Notes under the pieces: generated by a model
Database searches by the model: none
Seen by the model: the letters and a program-made list of their open reading frames with translations, nothing else
What the model was told of the DNA's origin: nothing
Program-made: the position numbers and the translations under genes
Assembly (NCBI GenBank): GCA_037440345.1
Contig: JBBIUJ010000003.1
Span: 1-47,761 of the forward strand
Length of the DNA stretch: 47,761 nt
DNA from: CAINVV01 sp037440345
GTDB lineage: Bacteria > Bacteroidota > Bacteroidia > Bacteroidales > Prolixibacteraceae
Direction: 5' to 3'
In this document: positions 37,778-45,907 of the stretch, piece by piece
Layout of the letters: each line of letters opens with the position of its first letter
How positions within the stretch are numbered: the stretch's first letter is position 1

Positions 37778-39265
37778 ATGAGCAACAACACATCAAGCAT
37801 AGTTTCAAAAGTCTGGTCTTTCTGTAATCCACTTAGAGATGTGGGAGTAGGTTATGGTGATTACCTTGAACAACTTACCTATCTGCTGTTTTTAAAAATG
37901 GCAGATGAATACAGTAAACCACCATATAATAGGCAGTTGAACATCCCTAAAGACTACAATTGGGAGAGTTTAACCGGAATCAAAGGTGCAGAGTTGGAAT
38001 TGCATTACGCTGTTTTACTTCGTGAATTAAGCACACAGAAAGGAGTCTTAGGGCAAATCTTTACCAAGAGTCAGAATAAGATACAAGACCCTGCCATGCT
38101 GGCTAAAATCATTGACATGATTGATAGTGAGCAATGGCTGGTAATGGGAGCAGATGTCAAAGGTGATATTTATGAAAAACTGTTGGAGCAGAATGCCCAG
38201 GATGTAAAGAGTGGTGCTGGGCAGTATTTCACTCCAAGACCCCTAATAAGGGCTATGGTTGAATGTATACAACCCCAACCAATGAAGACCATTGCAGACC
38301 CTGCTTGTGGTACAGGAGGCTTCTTTTTGGCGGCCTATGACTATTTGGTTTCCAATTACAAACTGGATAAGGAACAAAACAAATTTATCAAGCTTCAAAC
38401 GTTTTATGGGAATGAGATTGTGGCAGGAACAAGAAGGCTTGCTTTGATGAACATGTTCCTTCACAACATAGGGGATATTGACAGTGATAACTTTATTTCT
38501 CCAGCTGATGCCCTTATAGCAGCATCTCCAACAACCTATGATTATGTTCTGGCTAATCCCCCATTTGGCAAAAAGAGTTCACAGACCTTTACCAATGAAG
38601 AAGGAGAGCTTGAAAAAGATGATCTTACTTATAACAGACAGGATTTCTGGGCAACTACCAGTAACAAGCAACTAAATTTTGTACAGCATATCCGTTCAAT
38701 GCTTAAAACAACCGGATTAGCAGCAGTTGTAGTTCCTGATAATGTTCTCTTTGAAGGTGGAGCTGGTGAAACTGTAAGAAAGAAATTACTGGAAACAACA
38801 GACCTCCATACCATTCTGAGATTACCAACAGGAATATTCTATGCACAAGGAGTTAAAGCCAATGTGATCTTTTTTGACAACAAACCAGCCAGCAAAGACC
38901 CTTGGACAAAAGAAATATGGGTGTATGATTACCGGACAAATGTTCACCATACACTCAAGAAAAACCCATTGAAATTGGATGATCTGAAAGACTTCATCTC
39001 TTGTTACAATCCTGCCAACAGGCATATCAGGAAAGAGACATACAATGCAGAAACTAATCCTGAAGGGCAATGGAGGAAGTTCAGTTATGATGAGATCATA
39101 TCCAGAGACAAAACATCCTTAGACATCTCATGGATCAAGGACAAATCATTGGCTGACCTTGACAATCTGCCAGATCCTGAAACTATTGCAGAAGATATCA
39201 TTGAGAACCTTGAGGCAGGACTGGAGAGTTTCAGGGAAATAATGGTAAAGCTGAATGCCAAATAA
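37778..39265 (+). CDS. hsdM: Type I restriction-modification methyltransferase M subunit (N6-adenine)
   Basis: Transfers methyl from S-adenosylmethionine to adenine N6 in the HsdS-defined target, protecting host DNA and forming the core of the restriction complex. The 495-aa protein has the N-terminal HsdM helical domain (about 8-130, YGDYLEQLTYLLFLKMADE), GQYFTPRPLIRAM, SAM-binding motif I ADPACGTGGFF (173-183) and catalytic motif IV ANPPFGKKS (N260-F263). A C-terminal helical region follows (DLDNLPDPETIAEDIIENLE). It is the last gene of the operon, an unusual order because hsdM normally precedes or directly adjoins hsdS. Its base composition resembles hsdR more than the genes between them. 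Confidence 0.96.
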   Translation: MSNNTSSIVSKVWSFCNPLRDVGVGYGDYLEQLTYLLFLKMADEYSKPPYNRQLNIPKDYNWESLTGIKGAELELHYAVLLRELSTQKGVLGQIFTKSQNKIQDPAMLAKIIDMIDSEQWLVMGADVKGDIYEKLLEQNAQDVKSGAGQYFTPRPLIRAMVECIQPQPMKTIADPACGTGGFFLAAYDYLVSNYKLDKEQNKFIKLQTFYGNEIVAGTRRLALMNMFLHNIGDIDSDNFISPADALIAASPTTYDYVLANPPFGKKSSQTFTNEEGELEKDDLTYNRQDFWATTSNKQLNFVQHIRSMLKTTGLAAVVVPDNVLFEGGAGETVRKKLLETTDLHTILRLPTGIFYAQGVKANVIFFDNKPASKDPWTKEIWVYDYRTNVHHTLKKNPLKLDDLKDFISCYNPANRHIRKETYNAETNPEGQWRKFSYDEIISRDKTSLDISWIKDKSLADLDNLPDPETIAEDIIENLEAGLESFREIMVKLNAK

Positions 39266-39446
39266 ATACTTAATTTCTATTTATGTTAACTGACTGAAAT
39301 TATTGGTTAGATTTTCATTTTGAGGATGATGTTCCAATTTTTTACATTACTCACTAAGCGTTTTGACTCAATATTGGAAAGCATTATGTTCTTCGTTACC
39401 CATTTCAATAAATTTTGATTTAGAAATAGACCATGTATTTATATAC

Positions 39447-39456
39447 TAACTAGTTA
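39447..39456. promoter_or_regulatory. 10-bp palindrome just before the SIR2-STAND start codon
   Basis: TAACTAGTTA is a perfect palindrome ending 4 nt before the ATG at 39461, where a ribosome-binding site would lie. It could be a small operator. The rest of the 195-nt gap after hsdM is AT-rich, with no recognisable promoter or RNA by eye. Confidence 0.25.
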
Positions 39457-39460
39457 CATT

Positions 39461-42400
39461 ATGGAAAACATTTTTAAAGAATTGACATTGGATGATCTTA
39501 ATAATGAAGATTTCTTCAATTCTATAAAGGAAGAAGAATTCATCTTGGTATTAGGTGCTGGATTTAGTTTTGGATTAAAAAATAAATCAAAATCCGACTT
39601 TGATGATGAAAGGTATATTCCAGTAGTTGAAGACTTCATTAAAATGACTAGCAGAAGATTTTCTACATCTATTCCTATGAACAATTTTCAAACGGCAGCT
39701 GACCAATGGCAAAGACATATTGCAAATAGTGATATTGAATTTTCTGACTTTAAGAATTTATTTTTATTAGATGAAGAAGAGTTCATTAAAGAAAATAAAA
39801 ATTTATACTCCAATATTCTTGTACCCAAATGGTCACGGATATACACATTTAATTTTGATAATGTACTTGACGTATTAGTTAAGGATAAAAGGAATGACTA
39901 TGAAATTCAGTATTATGATGTTGGCTCATTTAGTTCAGCTAATAAGACAGGAATCGGTTATTTGCACAATTCAATTTTAGAAGCGAATAAAATATCTGAT
40001 TTAGTATTTACAAATCTTCAATATGCAAATAAAATTTTACATCCCAATAATCATCTATATTACTCTTTATTTAATGATGTTGAAAAACATAAAAAGAATA
40101 TATTAATAATTGGATGCGGATTTGTTGAACAATCGGTTTATACCTATGTGCTCAGTCAGATTACGAGGGTAGACCTGAAAATTATACACATTAATTTTAA
40201 AGATAAACCACAATATGAACTAGACTTTGAAAATAAAGTTAATGATATAAGTTGGATTAACTGTAAGGCTAAAGAATTTCTGAATTTCATTTCCACTAAT
40301 TTAGAAAAAATAAGCAAGCAAGATTTTCTGCCTAAGTATATTGCACAAATAAAAAGGTCGCAAAGCCCTTCACTTAATGAAGAATCCAAGGTCCTAACAT
40401 TCAATGATTTTCTAAATAGTGAATATTTAGAATATTTTAGTAGACGCAAATTCAAAAGTAAGATACTAAAAGAAACTGGAAACGAATTTCAGACTGAATC
40501 TGATTTTTTAAATCAAATTCTTGAAAATAAATTTTATGGATTAGTTATTCATGGACAAGGTGGAATTGGGAAAACACGATTAATGCTTGAACTTGGAATA
40601 AGTATGATTGATGAGGATTTCATCGCGTTAAAAGTCCTTGCAGATTTTGAGAATTTTGATGAATTGATAAGCTATTTCAATCGTAGACCCAATCAAAAAT
40701 ATCTCCTATTATTTGATTATATAGAAGAACAAAAAACTTTTGAGAAAATCGTAAAATGGATCATTAGTAATAATATAGACAATGTTAAATTAATTGGGAA
40801 TTGTAGAAATACCATAGTGTCAGATATTCAGTATAGTTTCTATGAGTATTTAAAGTTTATAGATATAGGAATCAAAAGCAAAACTGGAGTATATAGAAAA
40901 ACTGAACAAGATTACAAAAGAGCAGTAGTAAAATCAATAATAAATAGCATTCCTGACAAATCTTTATCGGCACACTTGAATTATACGAGGTTAAAGTCAT
41001 TTTATCAATCAAGACCCTCATTTGCAGCTTTTATTAAATATATATATTTAAAAAATCCAGATGAAACATTAAGTATCGCTACAAATGATAATTTTTCAAG
41101 TTGGTTAATAAAGAAGTTAAAGCAAACAACGAATAAAAACATTTCTTACTCTGAATTTTTTGAAAAGAAGAAATACATTTTTCAAATACTGTTATGTCTT
41201 CCTTCAAGTGCCAATTCAACTATTAAACTTGTAGGCATGAATCAAGGTGAGATATGCTTTGCAGATGAAATAAATAAGTTGATACAAGATGGATGGATCG
41301 ATACAAATGGTGGAACCTTAAGAGTTGTTCATGACACGATAACGGATTCACTATTGATAGAATATCTAAATCATTTTCAATTTCATGACTATTACTTAAT
41401 AAAACTTTTGGAATTTGCTGAATCAACAGATTGTATTTCATCATTGTTATGGTCAATCCAACGAGTTTGGGAAGAATTCTTAAATGAAAATATATTAAAG
41501 TTTCAAAAATGCATAGCGAAATTCCTTGATTCAAATTTAAATGAAAACAATGTCCAGGAATTCTGGTTCAAATACAAAATTTACACCTCTCATTTGCTTT
41601 CAGAAGAGGATCGAATAATTTTATTTATTAAGCACAAACATGTCCTAAAAGAAAATTTTGCATTAGAAAAATTTGGAAGTTCATTAGCATATTCAATGGG
41701 TTGGGTCTATGAAAATATTTCTGATTTAACCAAAAAAAGGTATTACTCTGATAATCTAAAAGAATTATATTTCAACTTTTGGAATATAAATGGAAGACAT
41801 AATTCATTTATAAATGATCCAAGAAATGGCAAAATAATTTCTTGTTATATTAATCTTTTTGGCATTGATGATCATATAAAAGATAGATTTTTAGAATACT
41901 GCGAATTAGTACTATGTAATACTAATAATCTTGAGCATATTAGTTTCGCAGTTGTATCTTGGTTGAATCATGATGGAGATGCTTCGCAAGAAGTAATAAA
42001 TCTCATAACAAGTTGGTTTGAAGTTTATGAGAAGGTGGAAAATGATACTGTAAATCGCTCCTATATTATAAACTCTTGTATTACAAGAGATTTAACAAAT
42101 ATAATTCCACTAAAATATATAGTACCAACTATTCAGAATCTAATAAATACATTCCTTTTTTTGAAGCAAGAACTTTACAATAAGAACATTAGTCCAGAGT
42201 TAAAAATTATTGTTATTGAGTGGTTTGAAATTTATGAAAAGGAAAAACCCTCATATTTATGTCCAATTCCATTAGCTATTAACTGGATCAAATGTGACGG
42301 CGATACAACAATTGTAATGAAGTCAGTCATCGGTTGGTTAGATGAGAATAATGATAGCATAAAATCAGTATTTGAATTGGGGGATTATCTGTATAAAATT

Positions 42401-43765
42401 CCAAAAAAAACAGCTCTAAAAGAACTTGAAGCATCTGCACAGGTAATTTTCAACAATTACTCTACATCCAAAGAAATAGGGTATTGCATTGGCTATTGGA
42501 TTTATAAAGGAGGCAATCTTTTAATTGTTGAACCGTTTGTCAATTCATGGTTGAATAATTTTGGTTTATCTGAAATTGGAGTTCTTATCATAACTAATTG
42601 GCTTGATAAGAAAGGAAATTGTTTAGTTGTCAAAAATTTTATTGCTCCTTGTTTATCCTTTTTAGGCACCCAAATACATGCTAACTATTTGATGAAAAGC
42701 TGGTTAAAATGGGGAAATGATCCATTTATAATTCAAGAATATATAATAGAGTTTTTTAAAGTCAAAGAAAATCAGGAATTTTTATACTGTGGCGAATTAA
42801 TTTCAATTTGGCTTGAAAAAACTAATTCATCGCAACTTATAAAAGATGCTGTAATTTCATGGTTGGCTGCTAATGGCAAAAATTTACATTCATTATCTGT
42901 CTGCAGATTTTGGCTTGAAAAGGGTAAAGATACTGATGTGGTCGAAAATTATATTATTAATGATCTCACATATCATAGTTCTGATAAAAGGACCTATAAG
43001 GTTTTACTTTTATGGCTTATGCTATCGGGGAAACCCGATCCAATTAAGTTGTCAATTAATGGATATTTAAAGAGCAACTGGAAGGAATTAGGGTCGATTG
43101 AGGTAATTAAAGAATTAATTAAACTAAATTTTTGTCTAGACGAAATAAGTATTTATATTTTTATGATTGTAAACAATTTAGGTTATAATCCATTTAATGA
43201 ACTTATATTAACTAATGACAATAAAATCTTCAATAAATTAAATCCCAAATTCAAAATAGAATTATGCGAGAGTGAGAAAGAAGCTGGTAAGCTATCCTAT
43301 AGGATAGAGAACCATCTTTTGTGCCGTCAATCTCCTGATCTGATAAAGAAGGATGTTTTGGAGTTTTTGACAAAGTATGGTCTTGAATCATTTGCCAGTT
43401 TTGTGATTTCATCATGGCTTGAATATGGTAATGATTTCAATTTTATAAAACATTTTTTGATCAGTTGGTTAGAAAAACATTTGTTAGTGGAATCATATTC
43501 TAGTTTTGTACTTTCTAATGCATTGGAAACCGAATCCGGTTTTGAGGTCGTTCATGATAAAACTATTGAATGGTTAAAGAAATATGGAAAAACAAAGGAG
43601 GCAAAATTTCCACTTAGTTCATGGTTGAAACTAAAAGGTAATGAAGGAGCTGAAGAGATTGAAGTTTGGATTATTTATTGGTTTGAGAATTTCTATGATA
43701 TTGAAGATGGAAACTGGCGAGACGACCTGCTATTAAATTTTGCTCTGGACAGAAAAACAAATTAA
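39461..43765 (+). CDS. SIR2-STAND antiviral-type protein (Avs5/AVAST type V-like) with C-terminal W-L repeats
   Basis: Predicted NAD+-hydrolysing defence protein of 1434 aa. The N-terminal SIR2-like domain (about 25-290) shows the nucleotide-binding LVLGAGFSFG (32-37 GAGFSF), the catalytic-type Asn in YTFNFDNVLD (N131, D133), H169 in GYLHNSI, and ILIIGCGFVEQS. A STAND P-loop ATPase follows, with Walker A HGQGGIGKTR (365-372) and a Walker B-like LLLFDYIEE (D419). A helical region spans about 480-800. About 825-1430 is an array of roughly 33-residue repeats with a WLxxxG...V...WL pattern, the probable sensor. In known SIR2-STAND systems, phage sensing triggers NAD+ depletion. It is 195 nt after hsdM and 5 nt before the S-4TM gene. 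The AT content is very high, suggesting transfer. Confidence 0.82.
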   Translation: MENIFKELTLDDLNNEDFFNSIKEEEFILVLGAGFSFGLKNKSKSDFDDERYIPVVEDFIKMTSRRFSTSIPMNNFQTAADQWQRHIANSDIEFSDFKNLFLLDEEEFIKENKNLYSNILVPKWSRIYTFNFDNVLDVLVKDKRNDYEIQYYDVGSFSSANKTGIGYLHNSILEANKISDLVFTNLQYANKILHPNNHLYYSLFNDVEKHKKNILIIGCGFVEQSVYTYVLSQITRVDLKIIHINFKDKPQYELDFENKVNDISWINCKAKEFLNFISTNLEKISKQDFLPKYIAQIKRSQSPSLNEESKVLTFNDFLNSEYLEYFSRRKFKSKILKETGNEFQTESDFLNQILENKFYGLVIHGQGGIGKTRLMLELGISMIDEDFIALKVLADFENFDELISYFNRRPNQKYLLLFDYIEEQKTFEKIVKWIISNNIDNVKLIGNCRNTIVSDIQYSFYEYLKFIDIGIKSKTGVYRKTEQDYKRAVVKSIINSIPDKSLSAHLNYTRLKSFYQSRPSFAAFIKYIYLKNPDETLSIATNDNFSSWLIKKLKQTTNKNISYSEFFEKKKYIFQILLCLPSSANSTIKLVGMNQGEICFADEINKLIQDGWIDTNGGTLRVVHDTITDSLLIEYLNHFQFHDYYLIKLLEFAESTDCISSLLWSIQRVWEEFLNENILKFQKCIAKFLDSNLNENNVQEFWFKYKIYTSHLLSEEDRIILFIKHKHVLKENFALEKFGSSLAYSMGWVYENISDLTKKRYYSDNLKELYFNFWNINGRHNSFINDPRNGKIISCYINLFGIDDHIKDRFLEYCELVLCNTNNLEHISFAVVSWLNHDGDASQEVINLITSWFEVYEKVENDTVNRSYIINSCITRDLTNIIPLKYIVPTIQNLINTFLFLKQELYNKNISPELKIIVIEWFEIYEKEKPSYLCPIPLAINWIKCDGDTTIVMKSVIGWLDENNDSIKSVFELGDYLYKIPKKTALKELEASAQVIFNNYSTSKEIGYCIGYWIYKGGNLLIVEPFVNSWLNNFGLSEIGVLIITNWLDKKGNCLVVKNFIAPCLSFLGTQIHANYLMKSWLKWGNDPFIIQEYIIEFFKVKENQEFLYCGELISIWLEKTNSSQLIKDAVISWLAANGKNLHSLSVCRFWLEKGKDTDVVENYIINDLTYHSSDKRTYKVLLLWLMLSGKPDPIKLSINGYLKSNWKELGSIEVIKELIKLNFCLDEISIYIFMIVNNLGYNPFNELILTNDNKIFNKLNPKFKIELCESEKEAGKLSYRIENHLLCRQSPDLIKKDVLEFLTKYGLESFASFVISSWLEYGNDFNFIKHFLISWLEKHLLVESYSSFVLSNALETESGFEVVHDKTIEWLKKYGKTKEAKFPLSSWLKLKGNEGAEEIEVWIIYWFENFYDIEDGNWRDDLLLNFALDRKTN

Positions 43766-43770
43766 TATAA

Positions 43771-44637
43771 ATGAATCCATTACTAAATAAACAAAACGAT
43801 ATGCAACTAATTAAGCTGCTAAAGGCTTCTTCGGTTTCATATAAAAAAGCCAAATATTGGGAAATAAGAATCACTTATTTCTTTGTCATATTAGCTTTTG
43901 CCTATCCTATTACTTACGTTATAGTACAAAATGAGAAAATTAGACTTTTGCTTCTAATATGTTCATTTATTCTAGCAATATTATCTCAATTGTTCTTTAA
44001 CAGGTTTAAAGGAAATACCACAGAAGGAGCATTATTCAAGGAAGAATTTGATGTTATTCTTTTCGGGATTAGATGGAAAAGCACTTTAAATAAAGTGAAT
44101 CACAAAGATGTCTCAAGATTATCTAACCAATATAAAGGAAAAGAAATTCAAGACTGGTACTCAAAAAGTCTATCTAACAATGTTCCAAGAAATATTGCAA
44201 TAGCCGTTTGTCAATATTCAAATACAGTTTGGGATATTGAGCTACGAAAAAATTACCTTGATTGGCTTAAAGGATTTATAATGGCTTATTCTATTAGTTT
44301 ATTTGTATTCTTCGTTATCCTTGATGTAAACGGACAAATCATATTTTCCACATGTCTTTCGATTATGACTTTTTATGTTCATTTCTTTACGATTATAAGA
44401 GGCCATGCTTCAGTTATTGGAAAAAGAGAAGCTATTAGCAGAAAGTTAGATGGAATTATTCTTAATAAGTTAGAAATACCATTGGAAGAACTTAGAGACA
44501 TTCAAGATGATATTTTAGCTACTCGTCAAGAACCAGCAAAAGTACCTAATTTCTTTTTTAGGCTTTATAAGAAAAAATTGGAAATCGAATTTGAGGATTA
44601 TTTAGATAACGTGAATAGGACATACAGCACAACATAA
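43771..44637 (+). CDS. S-4TM family putative pore-forming effector
   Basis: A 288-aa membrane protein matching the S-4TM effector pattern. It has two hydrophobic helices near the N terminus (about 32-52 and 56-72) and a cytoplasmic middle section with EGALFKEEFDVILFGIRWKS, KEIQDWYSKS and AVCQYSNTVWDIELRKNYLDW. Two more helices follow (about 171-190 and 193-212), then a charged C-terminal tail (about 225-288). In the literature this family is predicted, from genomic association with nucleotide-signal conflict systems, to form membrane pores leading to cell death; activity here is inferred. It starts 5 nt after the SIR2-STAND stop codon, so the pair is a bicistron. SLATT proteins are the nearest alternative but the EFD...W and WY...CQ...W motifs favour S-4TM. 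Confidence 0.75.
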   Translation: MNPLLNKQNDMQLIKLLKASSVSYKKAKYWEIRITYFFVILAFAYPITYVIVQNEKIRLLLLICSFILAILSQLFFNRFKGNTTEGALFKEEFDVILFGIRWKSTLNKVNHKDVSRLSNQYKGKEIQDWYSKSLSNNVPRNIAIAVCQYSNTVWDIELRKNYLDWLKGFIMAYSISLFVFFVILDVNGQIIFSTCLSIMTFYVHFFTIIRGHASVIGKREAISRKLDGIILNKLEIPLEELRDIQDDILATRQEPAKVPNFFFRLYKKKLEIEFEDYLDNVNRTYSTT

Positions 44638-44831
44638 TTAATTAGTGGATAATCTATTCGATGCTTGCGTGGACTGTAAAACAAATTTCTAAGATCCTCT
44701 AATCCTTCGAAAATTCCATTAATTGTTTCAGATATCAAATAAAAAATGGAGGTTCCCTCAACATAAAATATTTGCATTTGGACTCCTATGGTTGTTCATC
44801 TTTGAGCCATTTTGTATGTAGCTTGTATATA

Positions 44832-44870
44832 TCAAAAATAAAAGGCAGCTACAAAAATTTGTAACTGCCT
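44832..44870 (-). terminator. Intrinsic terminator downstream of the tRNA gene
   Basis: On the minus strand, AGGCAG plus TACAAA pair with TTTGTA plus CTGCCT (12 bp with one mismatch, 44843-44870) and are followed by the T-rich run UUUUAUUUUUGA (44842-44831). The hairpin starts 7 nt after the encoded CCA of the tRNA, the classic position for a tRNA terminator. The gap 44638-44831 between the S-4TM gene and this hairpin shows nothing recognisable. Confidence 0.8.
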
Positions 44871-44877
44871 GATTTAG

Positions 44878-44954
44878 TGGTGGGCCCAGCAGGGCATGAT
44901 CCTGCGACCCCCTGATTATGAGTCAGATGCTCTAACCAACTGAGCTATGGGCCC
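44878..44954 (-). tRNA. tRNA with CAU anticodon (tRNA-Met; tRNA-Ile2 not excluded), CCA encoded
   Basis: A full cloverleaf can be drawn on the minus strand. It has acceptor GGGCCCA/TGGGCCC (7 bp), D stem GCTC/GAGC, anticodon stem TCTGA/TCAGG with loop CTCATAA (anticodon CAT), variable loop GGGTC, T stem GCAGG/CCTGC, discriminator A and an encoded CCA (44878-44880). The acceptor begins with a G1-C72 pair, so it is not a standard bacterial initiator. Elongator Met is the default reading; a tRNA-Ile read by lysidine-modified CAU would look similar. The T loop is ATCATGC, with A54 and T58 in place of the canonical T54/A58. Confidence 0.9.
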
Positions 44955-44956
44955 TG

Positions 44957-44976
44957 AAATTAGGAGTTCCTAATTT
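44957..44976. repeat. 9-bp perfect inverted repeat between mtnP-like gene and tRNA
   Basis: AAATTAGGA (44957-44965) and TCCTAATTT (44968-44976) form a perfect stem around a 2-nt centre, 2 nt upstream of the tRNA 5' end on the minus strand. There is no T-run after it. It may end the phosphorylase transcript or mark the tRNA precursor for processing. Confidence 0.4.
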
Positions 44977-45027
44977 GGAGGTGCAATTTTAATCATTTGC
45001 GCCGTATTTTTCAAATGTTTTGAACAA

Positions 45028-45777
45028 TTAAATTTTTGGGATTGCTTTTATCAGCAGGTTTACCACGTTGTGCACATTTTTGGAGAAGACAGCCAGTATC
45101 TCTTCCCAGGTTACAGGCGTCTCATCCTCTTTCCAACTGTCGTAGTCGGTAGCCATCGCAATAGCTGCATACGGGATACCTAACTCGTTGGCCAGGATAC
45201 ATTCGGGCGCTGTGCTCATGTTGACCAGATCGCCGCCCCAGCCGCGAAACATCCGCGATTCCGCACGGGTCGAAAAGCGGGGCCCTTCGATGGTGACTAT
45301 GCATCCGCCCTTGTGGATGGGGAGTTTCAGCGAGGCGCCTGCCTCCAGCAGCAGTTCGCCCATCTTTTTGTCGAACGGATCGGCCATGGGGGTGTGTTTC
45401 ATCTCATGGGGCTTGAACTCCTCAAAAAAGGTGGTGGCGCGGTGTTTGGTGAAATCGATAAACTGATCGGGAATTACCAGCTCTCCCCTGCCGATTTGCT
45501 CGCGCAGGGAGCCGCAAGCCGTGGTGGCCAGGATGTGGGTGCATCCCAATTGTTGGATGGCATAGAGGTTGGCCCTGTTGTTCACCTGCGACGGAGTAAT
45601 GGTGTGCAGCCGGCCGTGACGCGACAAGAGTACCACCTCCGTTCCCGCGATGGTCCCGCACAAAAAATCCGAACTCGGAGCGCCGTAGGGTGTCTCCACT
45701 ACAATCTGTTTCTGATGTTGCAAAATGTCAGGATTCTCGAGCCCTGAGCCTCCGATAATGGCAATTTTTTTCTTCAT
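45028..45777 (-). CDS. mtnP: S-methyl-5'-thioadenosine / purine nucleoside phosphorylase
   Basis: Cleaves methylthioadenosine (or methylthioinosine/purine nucleosides) with phosphate, recycling the by-product of polyamine and SAM metabolism; cytoplasmic. With the start at 45777 it is 249 aa, close to the family norm. Visible landmarks are the phosphate site IGGSGL at the N terminus, RHGRLHTITPSQVNNRANLYA, ATTACGSLREQIGRGELVIPDQFIDFT, IEGPRFSTRAESRMFRGWGGD, LVNMSTAPECILANELGIPYA and ATDYDSW. I chose ATG 45777 over the longer frame starting at 45846 because IIGGSGL normally lies within the first ten residues and the extra 23 codons include an 11-bp direct repeat. MTA versus inosine preference cannot be read with certainty. 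Confidence 0.92.
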   Translation of the reverse strand: MKKKIAIIGGSGLENPDILQHQKQIVVETPYGAPSSDFLCGTIAGTEVVLLSRHGRLHTITPSQVNNRANLYAIQQLGCTHILATTACGSLREQIGRGELVIPDQFIDFTKHRATTFFEEFKPHEMKHTPMADPFDKKMGELLLEAGASLKLPIHKGGCIVTIEGPRFSTRAESRMFRGWGGDLVNMSTAPECILANELGIPYAAIAMATDYDSWKEDETPVTWEEILAVFSKNVHNVVNLLIKAIPKI

Positions 45778-45789
45778 TTTCTGATCATT

Positions 45790-45817
45790 TGACGGGGTGA
45801 CTATAGTGACGGGGTGA
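45790..45817. repeat. 11-bp direct repeat in the leader of the phosphorylase gene
   Basis: TGACGGGGTGA occurs at 45790-45800 and again at 45807-45817, 17 bp apart start to start, beginning 13 nt upstream of the start codon at 45777. It is GC-rich compared with the surrounding leader. It may be a regulatory site or a simple duplication. Confidence 0.4.
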
Positions 45818-45907
45818 GAAGTGCAAAATCCTTTGGTTTTTCCCAATTCCCGATTATCTTTAACCTACCAAAACTACACAAGTAAAACCAATTCTAAACG
45901 ATTAATC

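Noticed and set aside
44638..44954. Prophage or ICE attachment site at the tRNA
   Set aside because: No second copy of the tRNA 3' end and no integrase or recombinase gene was seen in the window.
45778..45846. Longer N terminus for the phosphorylase
   Set aside because: The added 23 residues are not family-like and are largely encoded by the direct repeat; the phosphate-binding IGGSGL belongs near residue 6-12.
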